Assembly (NCBI RefSeq): GCF_938015485.1
Contig: NZ_CALLVU010000161.1
Span: 1-26,020, forward strand
Direction: 5' to 3'
Origin: an uncultured Lachnoanaerobaculum sp.
Lineage (GTDB): Bacteria > Bacillota > Clostridia > Lachnospirales > Lachnospiraceae
DNA: 26,020 nt
Below, in pieces: positions 1-8,080 of this stretch. Every line of letters begins with the position of its first letter. The first letter of the stretch is position 1. A program made the translations under genes and the position numbers. The notes under the pieces are model-generated. The model had not been told where the DNA came from. It did not search any database and worked only from the letters and a program-made list of their open reading frames with translations.

Positions 1-2488
1 ACATCTTTGAACCTCGGCTTACATAGTTTCCGCTGTCATCCTTTACTATCGCCTTATCATTGGCGTATGGGAAGATGTCCATGATATTAACCGCCGTTGC
101 ATTGTCAATGGAATTATTCCATGCAGATAATTTGTACTCTACAATATCTCCCTTTTCCGCTTTTATAATACTCTTATATGCAGTATCTGTGGCAAGCTTT
201 TGTTTCTTTGTAAGAATAACCGCTCTTGGTGGTACGAAGTTGAACTTAAAAGAAAGGTATGAAAGCCTGTCAGTTGTATTTCCGTTGTTATTTGCATCGT
301 ATTTATCAAGGAAGCTTATACTTTGTGTGTTAACAACTGTAGAAGAGTAAACCGTATTCGGATCATTTCCGCTTGCATCGGTTGAGTTGTTATCCCAACT
401 TAGGAATGACTCCACTGTATGCTCACCCTCACTTAATGCAGTTGTCGGCTTGAAGGTATAATACATTCTGTCCCAACCGCTAAATTTAGCCGGAACCTTC
501 GGCAATGTAAAGTTGTTCAAATTAAAGACATAGGCTGTCTTACCTGTACCCTTATAATCATCTATTCTCTGAGGTGTGGTATCTAAAGTAAATCTGTACT
601 GCGCCTGATAGCTATGGTGTAGAGCAGTGCTGAACTCAAGCTCAGGGTCCACCAGGAATATAAGCTTGGCATTGTCTACCGTTCTGTCAGCATTCAGATA
701 TGAATCATATTCTGTGTATACATGATACAGTACATTATCCCCTAACTGAACATTTGTAACATTAGGGTTACCGTTGACATTTTGAGAATGCGGAAGCAGT
801 TTAATTCTCGCATAATTCTTTCCATAAAGTCTTCTTACCATCTGTGACCTCAAGCTTGTACCGCTGCTTGATAGTGCTTCTCCGATATTGTATACGGTAT
901 ATGTGTTGTTGGTGGTATTTATTCTGTTTTGAATAGCTGTTACCACCGGAGGTGTAAGCTTACTTTCTACAAATAATCCTACTGCATACTCTCCATATCC
1001 CGAAATAGTTATATCATCGTCAAAATCAAGTCTGATTGACTTATAGTGCTTAGGCGTAATCGTATTTTCTGTATTCCATTTATAATACTCATCAGCATTG
1101 TTCACGGCGGTATAAGGTATATTCGTAGCAATCAATTCCTCTGTATTGTCATCATTTATACCTATAAGCTTATTGTTAGAAAGCTTTGCAAGGTTTGCAG
1201 CATCAAACATCGACTCAAATACTCTAAGCCCGTACCCTTGGAAATCCACATTCTCATGCGGAGTGTCCTTTATGGACCTGAAACTTGTAGTGGAGCCTGT
1301 TACATTACCCGCTCCCCAATACTGTGATACATTTATCAGCCATTTGTCCTTGCCGTCATTATCACCAAGATTTGTATATAAATCTCCTGGCGCAAACGCT
1401 TTTAATTGACCGTTTACATTAGTTTCAGGAAGTACATTTCTTTTTGTAAGATACAGCTTTTGTGTGTACTTATATGACTTATAAACTTTAGACCTTCTCT
1501 CAGTGCTGAGATCCACAGTGCCGTCATCATTTACAAGATAATTGGTCTGCGGTATAAAAACATCCGTATATCTGTTTTCATTTACAGTTTGAGTACCGTC
1601 ATACTTTATTGTAAACTTTAACTCATAGCCTGGTGCACCGGAATTTGCCAGTGTATCTTTTGTAATAGTACGATTCAACGGATCATAGGTCCAATCTCCA
1701 TTATCAGGCAGACTCGAATCCCATATCATACCCGGAAGCAATGACAGAACGGTTCTTTTTTTCCTTCTGTCCACACCATAACTATAACCGTTCACCTCAG
1801 TATCATTCACATGCTTTTTTCCGTTTTCAGCATGACTGTACCAAGTATCTGTAAATCCGTTCTTTAGATGTGTATGAGTGGCATCTGTTTGGTCATCGGT
1901 TACCTGAACCAAATTGTAACCACCGCCCTTAGTCCAACCATTTATTGTTCCGTCATCTTTACTGTTAATACCAAATACATAAGTCTGTGCTGTGATCTGT
2001 TTGCTTGAATTTACAAGCTCCACACCGTCTTTTGTAAAAAGTCTTGTTTCAATAGTGGCTGTCTCACCGTTTGCAAATTTACCGTTTATCATTGAAACTC
2101 TGAAAGGATTTCCTATTCTCGGTCCCGGTGAGAGCATATTGTAAACTATTTTAACTTTCCAATATGTAGCATCATTGATTAATGTGGCACTTTTTATCGT
2201 ATTGGATCTGAATTGATTGACATCCGGTTTGTCAAATTCAGTTCTTTTCAAATACAGTATCGAATACGGTTCCGAATAAGTTCCACCTGATACGCTTACA
2301 TTAAGCCAAAAAGATTCCAATCTTCCGGGCTCCGATACGGTTTGACCTGTATCGTTGTATACAATCTCCGTTGCAGTAGCTCCCGTACCTGTCGCTTTTA
2401 CTTCATTCGGATAAAAAGTAAAGGATGCCAACAGCATCAAAAACAGTACATATAAAAATAATTTAGTTTTTCTTCTCCTTACACTCAT
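1..2488 (-). CDS. Large secreted surface protein (adhesin-like), 5' part only
   Basis: An uninterrupted frame runs from an ATG at 2488 to the left edge: 829 codons without a stop, checked codon by codon. A ribosome binding site (AGGAGA) lies just upstream. The N-terminus is a classic signal peptide: an Arg/Lys-rich start (MSVRRRKTK), a hydrophobic core at about residues 10-25, and a likely cleavage after VKA (residue 32). The mature part is rich in Asn, Thr, Asp, Ser and Tyr and nearly lacks Cys, as expected of an extracellular beta-rich protein. Residues about 754-829 look like a DUF11-type repeat (a GDIVEYKLSAWN segment followed by AVNIMDIFP). Such repeats are common in large Gram-positive cell-wall proteins, so more repeats and a sortase signal may lie outside the window, but this cannot be seen. 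Ligand and function are unknown. Confidence 0.85.
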   Translation of the reverse strand, partial: MSVRRRKTKLFLYVLFLMLLASFTFYPNEVKATGTGATATEIVYNDTGQTVSEPGRLESFWLNVSVSGGTYSEPYSILYLKRTEFDKPDVNQFRSNTIKSATLINDATYWKVKIVYNMLSPGPRIGNPFRVSMINGKFANGETATIETRLFTKDGVELVNSSKQITAQTYVFGINSKDDGTINGWTKGGGYNLVQVTDDQTDATHTHLKNGFTDTWYSHAENGKKHVNDTEVNGYSYGVDRRKKRTVLSLLPGMIWDSSLPDNGDWTYDPLNRTITKDTLANSGAPGYELKFTIKYDGTQTVNENRYTDVFIPQTNYLVNDDGTVDLSTERRSKVYKSYKYTQKLYLTKRNVLPETNVNGQLKAFAPGDLYTNLGDNDGKDKWLINVSQYWGAGNVTGSTTSFRSIKDTPHENVDFQGYGLRVFESMFDAANLAKLSNNKLIGINDDNTEELIATNIPYTAVNNADEYYKWNTENTITPKHYKSIRLDFDDDITISGYGEYAVGLFVESKLTPPVVTAIQNRINTTNNTYTVYNIGEALSSSGTSLRSQMVRRLYGKNYARIKLLPHSQNVNGNPNVTNVQLGDNVLYHVYTEYDSYLNADRTVDNAKLIFLVDPELEFSTALHHSYQAQYRFTLDTTPQRIDDYKGTGKTAYVFNLNNFTLPKVPAKFSGWDRMYYTFKPTTALSEGEHTVESFLSWDNNSTDASGNDPNTVYSSTVVNTQSISFLDKYDANNNGNTTDRLSYLSFKFNFVPPRAVILTKKQKLATDTAYKSIIKAEKGDIVEYKLSAWNNSIDNATAVNIMDIFPYANDKAIVKDDSGNYVSRGSKM

Positions 2489-2739
2489 CTCTTTCTCCTA
2501 ATTTTTTAGTACACCCAAACTGTAATATGTCGTCATATTACCAATAGTTATACTTTGCATAACTTCACTCATATATAATAACATTTTCAAATGTTAAATA
2601 CCAGTAAAATGTTAATAAAGAATAAACTTTCATTAAAAAATTCAAGATTTTCACCTTGACTAACTTTAAACTTTATTTTAATATACACATTTTTTATTTT
2701 TGTATTTTAAAATATTTTATATAGCTAATACGTTGTATT

Positions 2740-2793
2740 ACTTTCAAATATAATTTTAATATTATACCTGTATACTGCACTATATTTGAAAGT
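2740..2793. repeat. 13-bp inverted repeat, unknown role
   Basis: ACTTTCAAATATA at 2740-2752 is matched exactly by its reverse complement at 2781-2793, with a 28-base spacer. It sits between two divergently transcribed genes and is not followed by a T-tract, so it is more likely a protein-binding or structural site than a terminator. In DNA this AT-rich, chance similarity is easier, so the call is cautious. Confidence 0.4.
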
Positions 2794-2907
2794 TTATTCA
2801 TAACAGTATGTTCTTGTCTTGTTTCATTTTCATTTATTAAACTTATTATATATCTTACCGGAACAATTTTAATATCATATTTGATACTGTTAAAGGTTTA
2901 TATCCCT

Positions 2908-2944
2908 ATAATGTCAACTCATACGTAATTTTAGTTGACATTAT
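2908..2944. promoter_or_regulatory. Putative BirA (biotin repressor) operator
   Basis: A perfect 12-bp inverted repeat, ATAATGTCAACT (2908-2919) and AGTTGACATTAT (2933-2944), with a 13-base spacer. The core half-sites GTCAAC and GTTGAC are 15 bases apart. This resembles BirA boxes of Gram-positive bacteria, which have GTTAAC-like half-sites separated by a similar distance. The position supports it: the next gene is the biotin transporter bioY, and the right arm contains the -35 element of its promoter. Biotin-loaded BirA would then block transcription when biotin is plentiful. The assignment is an inference from pattern and context. Confidence 0.65.
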
Positions 2945-2963
2945 TATATATTTATAATATCAT
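2935..2963 (+). promoter_or_regulatory. bioY promoter
   Basis: TTGACA at 2935-2940 (exact -35 consensus), a 17-base spacer, and TATCAT at 2958-2963 (five of six to the -10 consensus). The -35 lies inside the right arm of the putative BirA operator, the geometry expected for repression by steric block. Confidence 0.7.
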
Positions 2964-2981
2964 TTTCTTATGTTTGTTAAA

Positions 2982-3020
2982 TGATACCGACAAATATTTA
3001 TAGGTATCAAATTTTATTTT
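2982..3020 (+). promoter_or_regulatory. Hairpin with U-rich tail in the bioY leader
   Basis: TGATACC (2982-2988) pairs with GGTATCA (3003-3009) across a 14-base loop, followed by a T-rich stretch (AATTTTATTTTT). It lies between the promoter and the ribosome binding site. It could be a weak attenuator or only a leader structure. The stem is short and the T-tract interrupted, so confidence is low. Confidence 0.35.
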
Positions 3021-3034
3021 TATAGGAGATTTTT

Positions 3035-3577
3035 ATGTCGAAAACTTTTTCTGTGCAAAAAATGGCGATAATAGCACTTATGACAGCCGTATTATGTATA
3101 TTGGCACCGATTTCCATACCGATATTTATCAGTCCGGTGCCTGTCTCACTTGGTGTACTGGCCATATACCTTACAGCATATGTTCTTTCACCTTTAGATG
3201 CAACTATTTCAGTAATAATATTTATATTGCTTGGTACATTCGGACTTCCTGTATTCTCAGGATATTCAGGCGGTCTCTCTAAACTGGTCGGTCCGACAGG
3301 AGGTTATATAATAGGCTTTCTATTTACAGTTTACATAAGCTCACTTTTTATACATATGAAAAAAGGTATTATTTATGATGTAATCGGAATGATAACAGGC
3401 TTAGCTCTTTGCTACATCCTCGGCACAATATGGTTTTCACATCAGCAGGGAAAAGGCTTTATTGCATCACTGCTTTTGTGTGTTGTACCTTTCTTAATAG
3501 GAGATGCTATAAAGATTATAGTAGCTGTTATACTTGGTACACAGATAAATAAGAGATTAATTCATCTAAATCTATAA
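3035..3577 (+). CDS. bioY: BioY biotin transporter, ECF S component
   Basis: A 180-residue integral membrane protein, normal size for BioY, the biotin-binding S component of ECF-type vitamin transporters. It captures biotin outside the membrane and passes it in, usually with a shared EcfA/A'/T energising module. Visible family features are several hydrophobic segments, a GLPVFSGYSGG stretch at about residues 70-80 followed by VGPTGGYIIGF (85-95), and PFLIGDAIKI near the C-terminus. The ATG at 3035 follows an AGGAGA ribosome binding site. No ECF module genes lie nearby, so it probably uses one encoded elsewhere. It stands alone between its own regulated promoter and a bidirectional terminator. 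Confidence 0.93.
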   Translation: MSKTFSVQKMAIIALMTAVLCILAPISIPIFISPVPVSLGVLAIYLTAYVLSPLDATISVIIFILLGTFGLPVFSGYSGGLSKLVGPTGGYIIGFLFTVYISSLFIHMKKGIIYDVIGMITGLALCYILGTIWFSHQQGKGFIASLLLCVVPFLIGDAIKIIVAVILGTQINKRLIHLNL

Positions 3578-3579
3578 GC

Positions 3580-3611
3580 AAAAATCCGTACAAAAAAGTA
3601 CGGATTTTTTT
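3580..3611. terminator. Bidirectional terminator between bioY and the par operon
   Basis: A 12-bp perfect stem, 3580-3591 with 3598-3609, and a six-A loop. T-tracts follow on the + strand and, as the complement, on the - strand. It can end both bioY and the leftward parA-parB-DUF4446 transcript. The DUF4446 stop codon starts at its right edge (3610). Confidence 0.85.
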
Positions 3612-4116
3612 ATCTCTCCCTATATCCTAAGGCCTGTTCCAAAACAATTTTTTCTTCATCTGAAAGCACCTGATCTGTCTGTCCGTTCTCAACTATTCTT
3701 ATATAATTAAAAGTGGTCTCTCTTGAATGTATACTGTTTATGATATATCCTGAGTTTCTGTAGTTTAACATACAGAGTGCAAAACTTAACTTTCCTCCCA
3801 TTCCTTCAAATGCATCATACTTAAGCATACCTATTTTTTGATAACATTCTCTTTGTACTTTATTCAGTTCTCTTATAGCTTCTCTATTCAGTCTGTTCTC
3901 ATTCTTCAAACTGCGAATATCTTTCCTCAAAAGAATTATAATATCCTCAAGATTCTTTGCGGTCTTTCCGGTCATAAAATTATCATATGATTTGAAAAGT
4001 CTTCTATATTTTATTCTATGCTTAACCATAGACATAAACAGTATAAAGTTAAAAATAGCCACTACCAGGATAAAGCCAAACAACACCCTATTATCTATTG
4101 TAAAATTCATCATCAT
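3610..4116 (-). CDS. DUF4446 family membrane-anchored protein
   Basis: A 168-residue protein with one N-terminal membrane segment (about residues 11-30), then a charged, probably coiled-coil part (about 45-90) and a small C-terminal domain with the AFEGMGGKLSFALCMLN stretch typical of DUF4446. The family is known mainly from Firmicutes and is often found directly after parB. Its function is unknown. The gene starts within the parB stop codon (one-base TAATG overlap), so the two are translationally coupled. Three consecutive ATG codons (4116, 4113, 4110) could serve as the start. The association suggests a membrane-linked role in origin segregation, but that is an inference. Confidence 0.88.
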   Translation of the reverse strand: MMMNFTIDNRVLFGFILVVAIFNFILFMSMVKHRIKYRRLFKSYDNFMTGKTAKNLEDIIILLRKDIRSLKNENRLNREAIRELNKVQRECYQKIGMLKYDAFEGMGGKLSFALCMLNYRNSGYIINSIHSRETTFNYIRIVENGQTDQVLSDEEKIVLEQALGYRER

Positions 4117-5048
4117 TATCCTAATGTCTTAAAAATATCCATTATCCTGTCAAGTTCAACCTGAGAATAATATTCTATTTCTATTCTTCCTTTATTTTTG
4201 TCTTTTTGATTTATATGTACCTTGGTGCCCAGTACTCCTTGAATACTGTCTTCATATTCTTTATAAAAAAGTGATAAGTCTCTGACGGTATCTTCCTTAC
4301 TTGTCTCTGTTAAATCCGAAAGCTCTACATTTTTCTTTTTTGACAGTGCCTTGGCAGCCTTTTCAGTATCTCTTACACTTAGATTCCTCTTCATTATATC
4401 AAGTGCAAGCAACTCTCTTTTTCCCTCGTCCTCAAGACTCAAAAGCGCTCTGGCATGACCTGATGAAATACGTCCTTCTATCATATACTGCTGGATATTT
4501 TTACTGAGCTTCAAAAGTCTGAGCGAATTGGTAATAGTAGAGCGATTCTTTGAAACCTTATCAGACAGTTCTTCCTGTGTCAGATTATATTCCTCTATAA
4601 GACTCTTATATGCAAGTGCTTCTTCAATAGGGTTCAAATCTGTCCTCTGTATATTCTCTATAATAGCAATTTCCTTAGCCTTTTGGTCATCATAATCTCT
4701 TACAACTACCGGTACTTCAGCTAATCCTGCAGCCTGTGCCGCTCTCCAGCGCCTTTCACCGGCAACGATTTCATATCTGTTGCCGATTTTCTTTACTATA
4801 ATAGGCTGCAACACTCCATATTGCTTTACCGATTTTGTCAATTCATCAAGGCTGTCCTTATCGAACATCTTTCTTGGCTGATTTCTGTTTGGCTCTACTA
4901 ATGAAATCTTTACCATCAATTCGCCGGCTTTTTTGTTTGTATTATCGTCTATATTCTTATCCACTGCCTCGTCAATAGCTGTATTGGTTCCATTTATATT
5001 TCTAAGAAGAGCATCTGCGCCCTTTCCAAGTGCCATTCTCTTTGCCAT
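4116..5048 (-). CDS. parB: ParB/Spo0J chromosome-partitioning protein
   Basis: A 310-residue ParB. It binds parS sites near the origin, loads as a CTP-dependent clamp, spreads, recruits SMC and stimulates ParA. Visible parts are an N-terminal ParA-interacting stretch (LGKGADALL, 7-15), the ParB/Srx CTPase domain with the GERRWRA box at 97-103 and ENIQRTDLNPIEEA at 131-144, and a helix-turn-helix DNA-binding domain (about 157-181, TQEELSDKVSKNRSTITNSL). The C-terminal 45 residues fit the dimerisation domain. The ATG at 5048 has a GGGAGGT ribosome binding site that overlaps the end of parA. Its likely targets are the six parS-like sites at 6946-8259. Confidence 0.96.
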   Translation of the reverse strand: MAKRMALGKGADALLRNINGTNTAIDEAVDKNIDDNTNKKAGELMVKISLVEPNRNQPRKMFDKDSLDELTKSVKQYGVLQPIIVKKIGNRYEIVAGERRWRAAQAAGLAEVPVVVRDYDDQKAKEIAIIENIQRTDLNPIEEALAYKSLIEEYNLTQEELSDKVSKNRSTITNSLRLLKLSKNIQQYMIEGRISSGHARALLSLEDEGKRELLALDIMKRNLSVRDTEKAAKALSKKKNVELSDLTETSKEDTVRDLSLFYKEYEDSIQGVLGTKVHINQKDKNKGRIEIEYYSQVELDRIMDIFKTLG

Positions 5049-5050
5049 TT

Positions 5051-5821
5051 TTACCTCCCGCTCTTACTTAGTACTTCGGATGCCAACATTCTATATGCCT
5101 GTGCTCCCGTTGAAGTAGTATCATATTCCGTTATCGGCATTCCGAAGCTTGGAGCCTCTGCCAATTTTACATTCCTAGGTATTATAGTTTCAAATATATT
5201 TTCATTAGAGATAACGCTCTTTACGCCCTCTATAACCTGCCCGCTCAAATTATTTCTGGCATCATACATCGTAAATACTATTCCCTCTATTTCAAGTGTA
5301 GGATTCAGTCTCTCCCTGATCAAATTTACAGTTCTAAGCATCTGATTAAGTCCTTCAAGGGCATAGTATTCACATTGAATAGGTATCACCACACTGTCTG
5401 ATGCCATAAATGCATTTATGGTAAGAAGACTGAGACTTGGAGGACAGTCTATTATTATATAATCGTATTCCTTATATATCTCACTTATCTTTCTTCTAAG
5501 TGTTCTCTCTCTGTCCTCAAGTTCCAAAAGCTCTATCTCGGCACCTGATAAATCCACATTACTCGGTATTATATCAAGGTTTTCCACCTCGGTACTCAAT
5601 ATCGCATCATTTATATTTTCATCACCTATAATAACTTCGTATATAGTCTTTTCAGTATTCAATTTATCAATTCCAAGTCCGCTTGATAAGTTTCCCTGAG
5701 GATCAAAGTCTATCGCCAACACACTTTGACCTGCTTCAGCCAAAGCGGCTGCAAGATTTACAGCAGTAGTAGTCTTACCTACACCACCTTTTTGGTTTGC
5801 AAATGAAATAATTTTCGTCAT
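5051..5821 (-). CDS. parA: ParA/Soj partition ATPase
   Basis: A 256-residue ParA/Soj family ATPase from the ATG at 5821. It has the deviant Walker A motif KGGVGKT (11-17, with the signature lysine at 11), the A' motif DFDPQGN (38-44), and Walker B in YDYIIIDCPPSLS. ParA dimerises on ATP, binds the nucleoid and moves ParB-parS complexes; in Bacillus, Soj also regulates DnaA. The start is uncertain: an in-frame TTG at 5833 would add four residues and lies nearer an AAAGGA sequence, but the ATG gives the N-terminus usual for the family. The gene follows the hydrolase gene by 53 bases and precedes parB by two. Confidence 0.95.
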   Translation of the reverse strand: MTKIISFANQKGGVGKTTTAVNLAAALAEAGQSVLAIDFDPQGNLSSGLGIDKLNTEKTIYEVIIGDENINDAILSTEVENLDIIPSNVDLSGAEIELLELEDRERTLRRKISEIYKEYDYIIIDCPPSLSLLTINAFMASDSVVIPIQCEYYALEGLNQMLRTVNLIRERLNPTLEIEGIVFTMYDARNNLSGQVIEGVKSVISNENIFETIIPRNVKLAEAPSFGMPITEYDTTSTGAQAYRMLASEVLSKSGR

Positions 5822-5874
5822 AATATTATTCAAGCATTCAGCTTGTTCCTTTCTATTTATATTTCACAGTTCGT

Positions 5875-6819
5875 TTACATGTATATACTGAGAGCATTCA
5901 AAAACTCCCTGTCATTTTCAATATGCGGGTACTTATTAGAATCATCAATAATAACGAATTCTATTGCCGGATTAACTCTCATATATTCCTTAATTATAAT
6001 TGGCGCATCCTTATTGTACCGACCTTCAAATATAACAATGCTGTTGTCTATTTGAGACAGCTCGAACTTTATATTTTTCTTGGTATAGAAGCATACGATA
6101 CTGGAGTACAACGACTTTGGAGACAGCCCTCTATGTGCCGCTTCATAGCATTTATCAAGCATATCCTTTGTGAATCTGTCTTTTCTGTAAAAATCGGATC
6201 TTACATTGTATTTTATATTCCACCTGAATGTAGCTATATTATATAGAAGGTTTCCAAGCACCGACATACTCAAAATAGCCTTATAAGTTCTCGCTCTCTT
6301 TCCCGGTATAAGCTGACCTTTTGAGAGCTTCTCAGGTGAAATAAGTATTATTTTTTCAAATAATGTACTGTCATTATCACAGGCGGAAATAACAAAAGCA
6401 GAGCTGTTTCCACTTGAAATTACTGTAGTCCTTTTTCCTATTATTGCCTTTATGAAGTCACATATCAGCTGTGCAAATATATGATTTGTATATGTCATAA
6501 ACGGTTTCTCAGATAATCCACATCCCAGTAAGTCTATACTGTATACTGTATGTGACTCCGCCAATATATCTGTTATCTTAAACCATTCTTCTGATGACGA
6601 TGCTACATCCGGTGAATGTACTAACAGAATAGGGTTACCATGTCCCTTTTTTCTGTACTTTATAGTACCAAATCTCCATTCAAACTCTTTTGTTTCTTCT
6701 CTTCCAAGGAGATTCTTTGATATAGCATGCATACTTGTAATTTTATTTATCAGTGATACACCTATCAGTGTAGAAGACGATATCACCATTGCAGTTAAAA
6801 TCTTTAAGTATTTTTTCAC
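5875..6819 (-). CDS. Membrane-anchored alpha/beta hydrolase in the par operon
   Basis: A 314-residue alpha/beta-hydrolase-fold protein. An N-terminal hydrophobic segment (about residues 5-25) should anchor it in the membrane or act as a signal sequence. The fold is seen from ILLVHSP (64-70, oxyanion region), DLLGCGLSEKP (96-106, typical after strand 4), a nucleophile-elbow candidate GNSSA (137-141, Ser139; the last Gly of GxSxG is Ala), and a late PHIEND histidine. The substrate is unknown. The start is GTG (6819) with an AAGGGG ribosome binding site eight bases away. It is the first gene after the promoter at 6894-6922 and lies 53 bases upstream of parA, so it seems to be co-transcribed with parAB. 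That is not a classical par gene; whether it is linked in function or only in position is unknown. Confidence 0.85.
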   Translation of the reverse strand: MKKYLKILTAMVISSSTLIGVSLINKITSMHAISKNLLGREETKEFEWRFGTIKYRKKGHGNPILLVHSPDVASSSEEWFKITDILAESHTVYSIDLLGCGLSEKPFMTYTNHIFAQLICDFIKAIIGKRTTVISSGNSSAFVISACDNDSTLFEKIILISPEKLSKGQLIPGKRARTYKAILSMSVLGNLLYNIATFRWNIKYNVRSDFYRKDRFTKDMLDKCYEAAHRGLSPKSLYSSIVCFYTKKNIKFELSQIDNSIVIFEGRYNKDAPIIIKEYMRVNPAIEFVIIDDSNKYPHIENDREFLNALSIYM

Positions 6820-6893
6820 TGTGAAAACCCCTTATTTTATAGGATCTACAAGTCATCCACTCATAAAATCCTAAAATATTTATTTACTTTTAT

Positions 6894-6922
6894 ATTCTAT
6901 CATACTAATATTTTCTAATCAA
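6894..6922 (-). promoter_or_regulatory. Promoter of the hydrolase-parA-parB-DUF4446 operon
   Basis: On the minus strand: TTGATT (6917-6922), a 17-base spacer, and TAGAAT (6894-6899). It lies 75 bases upstream of the hydrolase GTG start, and its -35 is 24 bases from the nearest parS-like site (6946-6961). ParB spreading from that site could therefore regulate the operon. Confidence 0.6.
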
Positions 6923-6945
6923 TGAAATAAGAAGAAATATTTTAA

Positions 6946-6961
6946 CGTTTCACATGAAACA
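6946..6961. promoter_or_regulatory. parS: parS site 1 (ParB binding)
   Basis: CGTTTCACATGAAACA. It matches the parS consensus (TGTTTCACGTGAAACA) except for the first base and one base of the central dinucleotide. It forms a pair with site 2: together they make a 15-bp perfect inverted repeat with a seven-base spacer (6947-6983). Confidence 0.85.
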
Positions 6962-6968
6962 TATGCTG

Positions 6969-6984
6969 TGTTTCATGTGAAACA
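6969..6984. promoter_or_regulatory. parS: parS site 2
   Basis: TGTTTCATGTGAAACA, one base from the parS consensus; the central dinucleotide is TG instead of CG. It lies 23 bases from site 1. Confidence 0.88.
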
Positions 6985-7523
6985 TCAGAACATGATTTAG
7001 TATTATACTATCTTAATATAATGATTTTACTTAATTCTATATGGTGATAAATCTAATAGTCCTATCTAAGCAATTAAGATATATTTAACCATTATTACAG
7101 CACTTCAATCTTTTTAAATCTCTATTACGCTTTATTTTTGACTATTCAAAGCAATATATATTATTTATAGCTTGTATTCAACTTGCAAAAGCTTTAACTT
7201 TACCTATAGAACTATGCCTTTACATTATAAATATATACTTGATCAAACTGAATTATTAGCATCCCTATTATTGCAACTTAAATATGCCGAATTTAATATC
7301 AACAATAGCAGGATATAACTCGATAGCAATTCAAAGAGTGCAACTGATACTTCAATTTTATATCAAGCATAGTAAGATAATAATCTATAAACCTCTTTTC
7401 GATGATATCATTTTATATTCAGTTATCTTATCAAATTTAATGCATTTATCGACGATAATATCTCATATACATGAATAAATTTGAGCAGCAGATAAAAACC
7501 TTAGCGAGCTTATATTATCCATA

Positions 7524-7600
7524 TACATAGATAAAACTATAAGTTACAAATAAAATCCCCACTCATTAGCCGGCTACCAATAGTAAATCTTATCTATGTA
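7524..7600. repeat. Nested inverted repeat around a GC-rich palindrome
   Basis: TACATAGATAA (7524-7534) is repeated exactly in inverted form at 7590-7600. Within the 55 bases between them lies a perfect ten-base palindrome, TAGCCGGCTA (7567-7576), conspicuous because the surrounding kilobase is almost pure AT. The role is unknown. It lies about midway between the two parS clusters. Confidence 0.45.
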
Positions 7601-8080
7601 AAATTTCATATACAGTAATTTTCATACTGACAGGTAACTTAAAATATATAGTTCTCTATTATAAAATTCTACTTCCTGAAGATTTATCAGACATAAATGA
7701 CACTTATTCTTATCTTAATGACTATACCGAAGAGTTTTAATGATTTAATTTAATACAGCTATATCATAAACCTACATATATGTTTTGAATATCTAATCTA
7801 ATATGTAATGGTAACAAGCAGTTTTATTTATCATTCTATATCTTAGCTGTGAATAGTAAAAACAACGTACAATACTTACTTGTAATTTAATATATCTCAG
7901 GCTTTAGAGATAATATCTACAACATACAGTGAATTAAAAGATTACAAACATATCTTCTTTTATCTATATTATAAGAGTGTCCTTTGTCCTTAATATACTG
8001 TTCCGATATTTTTATAAAACAATAATCTTAGATTCAAAGCACTATCAATTCTATATACAAATATCTTAAAGTCATCCCTA

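Larger units (their letters stand above)
2489..3034. other. AT-rich spacer between divergent surface-protein and bioY genes
   Basis: No convincing open frame occurs here. The right part holds the bioY promoter, operator and leader hairpin, listed separately. The middle holds a 13-bp perfect inverted repeat (2740-2752 and 2781-2793, 28 bases apart). A short AT palindrome lies near 2583-2596. No clear sigma-70 promoter for the leftward surface-protein gene could be picked out. Confidence 0.6.

Noticed and set aside
7284..7478. A 64-codon open frame in the parS spacer
   Set aside because: It has no ribosome binding site, no recognisable family and a composition explained by the AT-rich background.
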